DNA of 22,595 bases, taken from positions 1 through 22,595 of the forward strand of contig JACPGP010000026.1 in the NCBI GenBank assembly GCA_016182425.1, given 5' to 3'. Position numbers and translations under genes: made by a program. The notes below the pieces were generated by a model, which saw nothing but the letters and a program-made list of their open reading frames with translations, searched no databases and was not told the DNA's origin. Below, piece by piece: positions 7,114-13,409 of this stretch; position 1 is the stretch's first letter; the number at the start of each line of letters is the position of its first letter. This stretch comes from Candidatus Levyibacteriota bacterium (GTDB lineage: Bacteria; Patescibacteria; Microgenomatia; Levybacterales; UBA12049).

Positions 7114-8546
7114 AGAAAATACCGGATCCAATTTTTAAGAAATATCTTAAAAAAATCTCATGGAAGAAAATCTATGAACGCGAATATGGCATGCAATATT
7201 CAGAGGTTGCTGTTGGGATTTTAGCAAGAAACTCATATCATTTTCCAAAGACATCAATTGCTCAAATTGTAATCCCTGGAAGCGGAAAAAATACTGCGTT
7301 TTACATTGATGACACCTCATGGATTGCGCTAGTTGAAGGATTAAATAAAAAATATACTAACAATCTTACTAATCTTGAAAAGTACGAAAACCAGTTTTTC
7401 TTGGATGGAAAAAATTATGTTTCTCTAGCCCAAAAAATAAATAAATTGAAATTAAAGAATTTGACTAATGAGGAATTAGTAAAACTCTACAAAACATATC
7501 AAGAAGCACTACTACGTTACTCCAATTTTGCCTGGAGCGCGTTTATCTTAAACAATTACATTGCCGAAAAAGCAGCAAATATTATAGATTCATACATTAC
7601 TAAATATAAAAAAGAAAACCTAAAACAAAATATACATGATGCACTTTTTAAACCGGAAAAACGCGCGGCAATTTTAGAGCTTCAATATATTGTTGAAAAA
7701 CATTCTGGAAGAATTTTGGGGAAAGATCTCAAAAAATTGTATGAACAATACAATTGGCTTTCATGTTTAGATTTACACAATACCCCGTGGACAAAAGAAG
7801 AATTTCAAGAACATATAAAATCATTTACAACGGTAACGCAAAAGAATGAGGTTTCATTTGAAAAAATTGCCAAAGAATTACAAATTTCTAAAAAAGATTT
7901 TGATTATTTACTCATGGCAAAACGATTTGTTTACATAAAAGATGCCCGCGATGATTACCGAAGGCAAGGAGTTTTTTATGCTTTGCCCCTGTTTGCCGAA
8001 ATGGCAAAAAGACTTAAGATAACTTCTTCCGATATAAGCTATCTTTTGGAACAAGAAATAATAGATTTTTTATCAAAAGAAAATAAAAAAATAAAAGACC
8101 TTATCTCACAAAGAAAAAAGGGTTTTGTGATGTATTTGGACAAAAACAAAAAAACAGTTTGCCTGGAAGGAGATTATGTTAATCAAACTCTTGCTCTATT
8201 TAAATTGCAAAATGAAGAAATAAAACATCATGAATTAACCGGCAAAGTTGCGTCCCTTGGACACGTAAAAGGCAAAGCAGTTATTGTTAAAGGTATAAAA
8301 GATTTAAACAAAGTTGAAGTTGGTAACATCTTAGTTGCCGTTACAACTCATCCAGATTACGTCCCAGCCATGAGACGAGCCTTGGCTATTGTTACTGATG
8401 AAGGCGGCATTACTTCTCATGCTGCAATTGTGTCAAGAGAGTTTAGTATTCCCTGCATTGTCGGCACAAAACACGCTACCAAAGTTATTAAAAATAATGC
8501 TATGATAGATGTAGACGCCATAAATGGAAAAATAACAATTTTATGA
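7110..8546 (+). CDS. PEP-utilising-enzyme mobile (swivelling phosphohistidine) domain protein
   Basis: The C-terminal ~100 residues form a swivelling phosphohistidine domain. They contain ASLGHVKGKAVIV, ILVAVTTHPDYVPAM and the signature DEGGITSHAAIVSREFSIPC, with His437 as the likely phosphorylated residue. This is the domain of PEP synthase, pyruvate phosphate dikinase and rifampin phosphotransferase. The first ~375 residues are lysine-rich and mainly helical; KDARDDYRRQ near 278 recalls the central region of rifampin phosphotransferase-like proteins. I see neither an ATP-grasp domain nor the PEP/pyruvate TIM barrel, so at 478 residues it is not a full PEP synthase. It overlaps both neighbours by ATGA, between the HD gene and purC. 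The reaction and partner are unknown. Confidence 0.78.
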   Translation: MKKIPDPIFKKYLKKISWKKIYEREYGMQYSEVAVGILARNSYHFPKTSIAQIVIPGSGKNTAFYIDDTSWIALVEGLNKKYTNNLTNLEKYENQFFLDGKNYVSLAQKINKLKLKNLTNEELVKLYKTYQEALLRYSNFAWSAFILNNYIAEKAANIIDSYITKYKKENLKQNIHDALFKPEKRAAILELQYIVEKHSGRILGKDLKKLYEQYNWLSCLDLHNTPWTKEEFQEHIKSFTTVTQKNEVSFEKIAKELQISKKDFDYLLMAKRFVYIKDARDDYRRQGVFYALPLFAEMAKRLKITSSDISYLLEQEIIDFLSKENKKIKDLISQRKKGFVMYLDKNKKTVCLEGDYVNQTLALFKLQNEEIKHHELTGKVASLGHVKGKAVIVKGIKDLNKVEVGNILVAVTTHPDYVPAMRRALAIVTDEGGITSHAAIVSREFSIPCIVGTKHATKVIKNNAMIDVDAINGKITIL

Positions 8547-9475
8547 ACGTTCTTAAAACGATTGATTTAGAGGAATTTGGAGAAAAATATAGCGGTAAAG
8601 TGCGCGATTATTACATAGTCGGCGATAAACGAATACTTATAACAACAGACCGCATATCCGCATTCGACAGAATTTTAGGACATATCCCCTACAAAGGCCA
8701 GATATTAAATCTCCTTTCTGCTTTCTGGTTTGAGAAAACTAATGATATTATTGATAACCACATGATTTCAGTTCCTGATCCAAATGTGATGATTGGAAAA
8801 AATGCACAGCCAATTCCTATTGAAATGGTAGTTCGAGGATATATAACTGGTGTAACAGGAACATCTATTTGGGGAAGCTACGAAAAGGGAGAAAGAGTAA
8901 TTTATGGCATCCAGTTTCCCGAGGGTTTGCGCAAAAATCAAAAATTATCACAACCTATTATTACCCCCACCACCAAAGCCGAAGTTGGACATGATGAGAG
9001 ATTAACCAGAGAAGAAATAATTGAGAAAAACATTGTTGCAAAAGATATATGGGAACAAATGGAAGATGCCGCACTAGCCATTTTTCAAAGAGGATCAGAA
9101 ATCTGTGAAGAAAAAGATTTAATTCTGGTTGATACAAAGTATGAATTTGGGTTACACAATGGTAAGGTGATTGTTATTGACGAGATACATACCCCAGATT
9201 CCTCACGCTTTTGGAAAAAAGATACCTACGAACAAAGATTCTCTCAAGGACAAGAACCGGAAAACTTTGACAAAGAATTTTTACGCATTTGGTTTAAAGA
9301 GCATGGATATACAGGGGATGGGGAACCACCAACCATGCCGGATGATTTTATTATGCAAGTTTCAAAAAGATACCAAGACGTATACGAAATACTAACCGGA
9401 GAAAAACTGGTAATAGACGAAAAGGAGAATATTGAAGAAAGAATCAGAAAGAATCTAGCTGTATGGAAGAAATAA
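8543..9475 (+). CDS. purC: SAICAR synthetase (phosphoribosylaminoimidazole-succinocarboxamide synthase)
   Basis: The enzyme joins CAIR with aspartate using ATP. The 310-residue protein opens with YSGKVRDYYIVGDKRILITTDRISAFD, the usual PurC start, followed by VVRGYITG, ITPTTKAEVGHDE, LVDTKYEFGL and IDEIHTPDSSRFW. The length matches the long form of PurC (about 300 residues) rather than the ~240-residue form. The ATG overlaps the previous stop (ATGA), and its last 13 bases overlap the purF start in another frame, so translation is probably coupled in both directions. Confidence 0.96.
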   Translation: MNVLKTIDLEEFGEKYSGKVRDYYIVGDKRILITTDRISAFDRILGHIPYKGQILNLLSAFWFEKTNDIIDNHMISVPDPNVMIGKNAQPIPIEMVVRGYITGVTGTSIWGSYEKGERVIYGIQFPEGLRKNQKLSQPIITPTTKAEVGHDERLTREEIIEKNIVAKDIWEQMEDAALAIFQRGSEICEEKDLILVDTKYEFGLHNGKVIVIDEIHTPDSSRFWKKDTYEQRFSQGQEPENFDKEFLRIWFKEHGYTGDGEPPTMPDDFIMQVSKRYQDVYEILTGEKLVIDEKENIEERIRKNLAVWKK

Positions 9476-10851
9476 AAGAGAAGTGCGCGGTTTTTGGTGT
9501 CTATGGAAAGGGTTTAGACGCTGCTCGACTTACCTACTTTGGTCTCTATGCCCTGCAACACCGCGGACAGGAAAGCTCTGGTATTTCAACAAGTAATGGC
9601 GAAACAATAAGAACCCATAAAGCCACTGGCCTGGTTGCACAGGTGTATACAGAAGATGATCTGCATAAACTGGTTGGTCATATAACGATTGGGCACAACA
9701 GATACTCCACCTCCGGAGGATCTTTATTTCAACATACGCAACCAGTAACTGATAATGACAATATACTTGTCACCGCACATAATGGTAATCTTCCACGCCT
9801 GGAAAAACTCAAGGCGTTTTTATCAAAAAAAAGCATAAACATGGAGGGTTTTAATGACACCGAGCATATCCATGCAGTAGTAAAATGGCACCTGCAAAAT
9901 GGCGAAACACTGGAAACTGCCATTACAAAAACATTTCCTTTAATGACAGGAGCTTTCTGTTTGCTCTTTATGACAAAAGATAAAATTGCGGCAGTTCGAG
10001 ATGCTTATGGCATAAGACCTTTATCAATTGGTATGCTAAATGGCGGATATATCTTCTCATCGGAAACATGTGCTCTTGACACTGTAAGTGCAAAATACCT
10101 TCGAGATGTTGCGCCTTCGGAATTGGTGGTTATTAGTGAAAAAGGGTTAGAGTCTCATATACTTTACACACCTAATCAAAAACTTGATATTTTTGAATTT
10201 GTCTATTTTTCAAGGCCAGATAGTATGCTTTTGGGAAAGCGGGTTCATAAAGTGCGGGAAAATCTTGGAAAAATGCTCGCAAAAGAATATCCTCTTAAAG
10301 CAGATGTTATTATTCCTGTCCCAGACTCCTCAATCCCCGCAGCAACTGGTTATGCCAATGCACTTGGTATTCCTCTTGAGTTTGGTCTGGTAAAAAATCG
10401 CTACATTGGCAGAACATTTATTATGCCAGATCAAAAATTGCGCGACCGTGGCGTACAAATGAAACTCAACCCCATCAAAGAGCTCATTATTGGAAAAAAA
10501 GTTGTCCTTGTTGACGATTCGATTGTTCGAGGGACAACATCGAAAAAAATTGTGACCATGGTTCGAAATGCCGGCGCTAAAGAGGTTCATTTGTTAATTA
10601 GCTCTCCACCGGTAAAATATCCTGACTTCTACGGCATTAACACCCCATTTCAAAAGGATCTTATCGCTGCAAATATGACAGTTTCGGAAATTGAAAAATT
10701 TGTCGGCGCAGACTCTTTGTATTATTTATCATATGAGGGATTACTAAAAGCAACCGAATTACCCGAAAGCACATTTTGCACCTCCTGTTTTACAGGAAAT
10801 TATCCAATCGACATTGGCGAAAATGCAAAACACATTCGCTTTGGCGTGTAA
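9463..10851 (+). CDS. purF: Amidophosphoribosyltransferase (glutamine PRPP amidotransferase)
   Basis: PurF makes phosphoribosylamine from PRPP and glutamine, the committed step. The 462-residue protein has a short propeptide (7 residues) before the catalytic Cys8 in CAVFGVYG, then LQHRGQESSG, GHNRYSTSG, the IPVPDSSIPAA loop and the PRPP motif VLVDDSIVRGTTS (348-360). In the iron-sulfur PurF type four Cys bind the cluster. Here the C-terminal CTSC pair (Cys439, Cys442) is kept, but the two other positions are Asp: Asp242 in LDIFEFVYFSRPDS and Asp388 in KYPDFYGIN. The gene overlaps purC by 13 bp and ends 90 bp before the toxin-antitoxin pair. Confidence 0.96.
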   Translation: MEEIKEKCAVFGVYGKGLDAARLTYFGLYALQHRGQESSGISTSNGETIRTHKATGLVAQVYTEDDLHKLVGHITIGHNRYSTSGGSLFQHTQPVTDNDNILVTAHNGNLPRLEKLKAFLSKKSINMEGFNDTEHIHAVVKWHLQNGETLETAITKTFPLMTGAFCLLFMTKDKIAAVRDAYGIRPLSIGMLNGGYIFSSETCALDTVSAKYLRDVAPSELVVISEKGLESHILYTPNQKLDIFEFVYFSRPDSMLLGKRVHKVRENLGKMLAKEYPLKADVIIPVPDSSIPAATGYANALGIPLEFGLVKNRYIGRTFIMPDQKLRDRGVQMKLNPIKELIIGKKVVLVDDSIVRGTTSKKIVTMVRNAGAKEVHLLISSPPVKYPDFYGINTPFQKDLIAANMTVSEIEKFVGADSLYYLSYEGLLKATELPESTFCTSCFTGNYPIDIGENAKHIRFGV

Positions 10852-10903
10852 TGAAAAAGCGAATAAATTAAGGTTGACGCTGATCAGATCTCGCAAAGGG
10901 CAA

Positions 10904-10932
10904 TTGACAAAAGTATATAAAATATATATACT
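10904..10932 (+). promoter_or_regulatory. Consensus promoter of the RelBE-type pair
   Basis: TTGACA (10904-10909) and TATACT (10927-10932) are 17 bp apart. The predicted start, near 10939, leaves 2-3 nt before the antitoxin ATG. No other clear promoter is seen before purN, so this one may also feed purNDLQM. Confidence 0.75.
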
Positions 10933-10934
10933 TT
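10910..10934. promoter_or_regulatory. Inverted-repeat operator for toxin-antitoxin autoregulation
   Basis: AAAGTATATA (10910-10919) and TATATACTTT (10925-10934) form a perfect 10-bp inverted repeat with a 5-bp centre. It covers the promoter spacer and the -10 box, where binding of the antitoxin or the antitoxin-toxin complex would block transcription. Operator function is inferred from position and symmetry. Confidence 0.65.
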
Positions 10935-10941
10935 ATTTACT

Positions 10942-11226
10942 ATGAGCACTACTGCTATTTACATTAAAACCGAAACTACAACCAAAAAACAAGCGCAGCA
11001 AGTTGCCAGAGAACTTGGTCTTTCATTAAGCGCAATCGTCAATGGATTTCTTAAACAGTTTATTAAAACAAAAACTGTTACGTTTAGTGCAAATGATGAG
11101 ATACCAAATGCTCGTACACAAGCTATCCTAAAACAAGCGGAAAAAAATTGGAAAGAAGGAAAAGGATCACCTATTTTTGAAACCGGCGAAGAAGCAGTAA
11201 AATGGCTTGAAAAACAGGGTATATGA
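10942..11226 (+). CDS. RelB/DinJ-type antitoxin
   Basis: The 94-residue protein has a ribbon-helix-helix-like N-terminus (TAIYIKTETTTKKQAQQVARE, then LGLSLSAIVNGFLKQFI) expected to bind the operator. A C-terminal segment (residues ~55-94) should wrap the toxin. This layout and length are typical of RelB/DinJ antitoxins. The stop overlaps the toxin ATG (ATGA), and a promoter with an inverted-repeat operator lies directly upstream. The pair interrupts the purF-purN run in the same orientation without breaking any gene. Confidence 0.85.
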   Translation: MSTTAIYIKTETTTKKQAQQVARELGLSLSAIVNGFLKQFIKTKTVTFSANDEIPNARTQAILKQAEKNWKEGKGSPIFETGEEAVKWLEKQGI

Positions 11227-11492
11227 TCATTAAGTATGCCCCACCCTTTCTTAATATTCTCAAAAAAGTGAATATTCGAATCCGTAAGCGCGTTAAACAA
11301 CAGATACTTGTCTTTTCTAAGAATCCCTATGATCCTCAACTTAATAATCACGAGCTAACCCGGGAATGGAAAGGTTTTAGAAGTATTAATATTACCGGTG
11401 ACTGGCGAGCTATTTATACAGAAAAACGCCTCGAGGAAGAAAACATTGCATACTTTGTCGCCTTGGGAACACATGACGAATTATATCGGTAA
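11223..11492 (+). CDS. RelE/YafQ-type mRNA interferase toxin
   Basis: The 89-residue protein matches the RelE/ParE-fold toxins that cut mRNA on the ribosome. It has a basic helical N-terminus (ILKKVNIRIRKRVKQQI), then LNNHELTREWKGFRSINITGDWRAIY and the C-terminal strand VALGTHDELYR, where the His is the probable catalytic residue of the YafQ-like group. Full length and intact, so probably active. It ends 15 nt before purN, with no visible terminator between them, so transcription from the antitoxin promoter may continue into purN. Confidence 0.87.
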   Translation: MIIKYAPPFLNILKKVNIRIRKRVKQQILVFSKNPYDPQLNNHELTREWKGFRSINITGDWRAIYTEKRLEEENIAYFVALGTHDELYR

Positions 11493-11507
11493 AACTTACT
11501 ATAAAAA

Positions 11508-12104
11508 ATGAAAAAGCTTGTTGTTTTAATTTCCAATAAAGGAACAGGAACAAATTTACAAGCAATTATTGATGGCATAGAAAACGAAAAAATAAATGCA
11601 GAGATTGTCGCAGTTATTTCTGACACCAAAGATTCTCCTGGTTTAGAGAGAGCAAAAAAACACAAATTACCAATTGAAATTTGCCCAAAAAAAGAAAATC
11701 TACTGCCTCTTTTACAAAGATTAAATCCTGGCTACATCTGTCTTGCTGGATGGAAACAGATTATTACAGATGAGGTTATTGGTGCGTTTCCGCAAAGAAT
11801 TCTTAATCTTCACCCCGGTCTTATTCCAGATAACATAGCCGGAGTTGTCAAAAATCCCGATAATACTGCTGCTTTATGGAATAGGGGTAAGCTAGCCGAG
11901 GTTGCAATACAAAACTTTTTGGAGCATAATACCTATGCTGGGTCATCAATTCATTTCTTAACAAAAGAGTTTGATTTTGGAAAAGTATTAGCCCGCGCAT
12001 TTGAAAAAATTCTGCCCACTGATACTGTTGAATCGCTGTATACTAGATTAAAAAAGAAGGAAAACCAAATGTATGTTGAGATACTTGCAAAACTTTGTAA
12101 GTAA
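11508..12104 (+). CDS. purN: Phosphoribosylglycinamide formyltransferase
   Basis: PurN transfers a formyl group from 10-formyl-tetrahydrofolate to GAR. The 198-residue protein shows the GAR-binding loop ISNKGTGTNL near residues 8-17, the catalytic Asn-His in LNLHPGLIP, and an Asp in KEFDFGKVLA in the position of the family's catalytic Asp, preceded by AGSSIHFL. A segment after HPGLIP (DNIAGVVKNPDNTAALWNRG) is longer than in the Escherichia coli type. It follows the toxin gene closely and is 3 nt from purD. Use of PurN means this organism needs a folate donor, unlike PurT users. Confidence 0.93.
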   Translation: MKKLVVLISNKGTGTNLQAIIDGIENEKINAEIVAVISDTKDSPGLERAKKHKLPIEICPKKENLLPLLQRLNPGYICLAGWKQIITDEVIGAFPQRILNLHPGLIPDNIAGVVKNPDNTAALWNRGKLAEVAIQNFLEHNTYAGSSIHFLTKEFDFGKVLARAFEKILPTDTVESLYTRLKKKENQMYVEILAKLCK

Positions 12105-12107
12105 ATT

Positions 12108-13409
12108 ATGAAAGTTTTAATTATTGGTTCAGGTGGTCGAGAACATGCACTTGCCACTGCCTATGCCAAAAACGAGCGGGTTAAAAAGGTTCTGGTTGCG
12201 CCGGGCAATGGATTAATGGACTACTTTAGTAAAAAGATTTTTATTTTCCCCTACATCCGTGCTGCAGATTTTCAAAGCATTGCTGATTTGGCCAAAAAAG
12301 AAGCTGTTGATCTGGTTGATGTAGCAGCAGATAATCAATTAGCAGAAAGGTATGTTGATAAGTTTCAAAAACTGGGCATAAAAACGTTTGGGCCAACACA
12401 AAAACAAGCAGAAATTGAATGGAGCAAAGACTGGGCCAGAAAATTTATGCAAAAATACAATCTTCCCATTCCTCGTTTTAAATCCTTCAACAACCCAAAC
12501 GATGCAATTTTATATATCGAAAAAATTGAAGAGCAACCACTTTATATAAAAGCATCTGGTCTTGCTTCTGGAAAAGGTGCCATTCGCGCAGAAACAAAAG
12601 ATGAAGCGAAAAAAGCAATTCACTTAATGAAAGAATTTGGTAAGGCTGGAGAGGTATTTCTTATTGAAGAGACGATGATAGGTGAAGAATTTTCTCTTTT
12701 TGCCATCTGTGATGGAGATAACTACAAAATTATCAATGCCGCCCAAGATCACAAAACTGTTTACGAAAAAGATAGGGGTCCAAATACCGGTGGCATGGGT
12801 TGCATGGCAAAAGCAGCAGTTGTTACCCAAAAAGTTGTTCGCGAGGTTGAGCGAAAAGTGCTGAAGCCTTTCATAAATGGCATGCAAAAAGAGGGACGTC
12901 CCTACAGTGGCATTCTCTATGTTGGTGGCATGTTAACCTCAGATGGAGTAAAACTGGTGGAGTTTAATGCTAGGTGGGGAGACCCGGAAGCAGAAGTTAT
13001 TCTGCCTGGTATTACCAAAGACTACATCACAATTGTGGAAGGAGTACTGGAGAAAGATCTGAAAAAAATTAAAATCTCCACCGATAAAAAGGTAAGGGTG
13101 AGTGTTGCTGCCTGTGCCTTTGGATACCCAAATAACTATAGCTATGTGAAAGGGAAAGAAATTTTTGGCATACCAGAGGTGAGTAAACTAAAAAATGTTA
13201 AAATTTTTGGCGCTGGCATTATCCGAAAAGAAAATCGGTTTTTTGTCAATGGCGGTAGAGTTTTGCATATTGTTGCCAAAGGAAAAAATATTATCGAGGC
13301 CAGACGGCGGGCATATCGAGCAATGGCCTTTATCCATGTCGAAGGAAATAATCTACATTTCCGAACCGATATTGGCTGGAGGGATGTGGCACGCTTTTAC
13401 AGTGAATAA
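12108..13409 (+). CDS. purD: Phosphoribosylamine--glycine ligase (GAR synthetase)
   Basis: This ATP-grasp ligase joins phosphoribosylamine with glycine. The 433-residue protein has GSGGREHALA (residues 7-16), APGNG, the ATP-binding segment IKASGLASGKGA (147-158), DRGPNTGGMG (222-231) and VEFNARWGDPE near residue 288. One variation: the usual VGPE...L motif after the first domain strand is replaced by DVAADNQLAERYVDKF (71-86), so the Gly-Pro-Glu triplet is absent. The rest is intact, so the enzyme is probably active. The stop shares one base with the purL start (TAATG). Confidence 0.95.
   Translation: MKVLIIGSGGREHALATAYAKNERVKKVLVAPGNGLMDYFSKKIFIFPYIRAADFQSIADLAKKEAVDLVDVAADNQLAERYVDKFQKLGIKTFGPTQKQAEIEWSKDWARKFMQKYNLPIPRFKSFNNPNDAILYIEKIEEQPLYIKASGLASGKGAIRAETKDEAKKAIHLMKEFGKAGEVFLIEETMIGEEFSLFAICDGDNYKIINAAQDHKTVYEKDRGPNTGGMGCMAKAAVVTQKVVREVERKVLKPFINGMQKEGRPYSGILYVGGMLTSDGVKLVEFNARWGDPEAEVILPGITKDYITIVEGVLEKDLKKIKISTDKKVRVSVAACAFGYPNNYSYVKGKEIFGIPEVSKLKNVKIFGAGIIRKENRFFVNGGRVLHIVAKGKNIIEARRRAYRAMAFIHVEGNNLHFRTDIGWRDVARFYSE

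Noticed and set aside
12893..12902. GGGACGTCCC palindrome in purD as a third inserted element.
   Set aside because: The encoded residues (EGRPYSGIL) align with the normal PurD sequence, so nothing is inserted.
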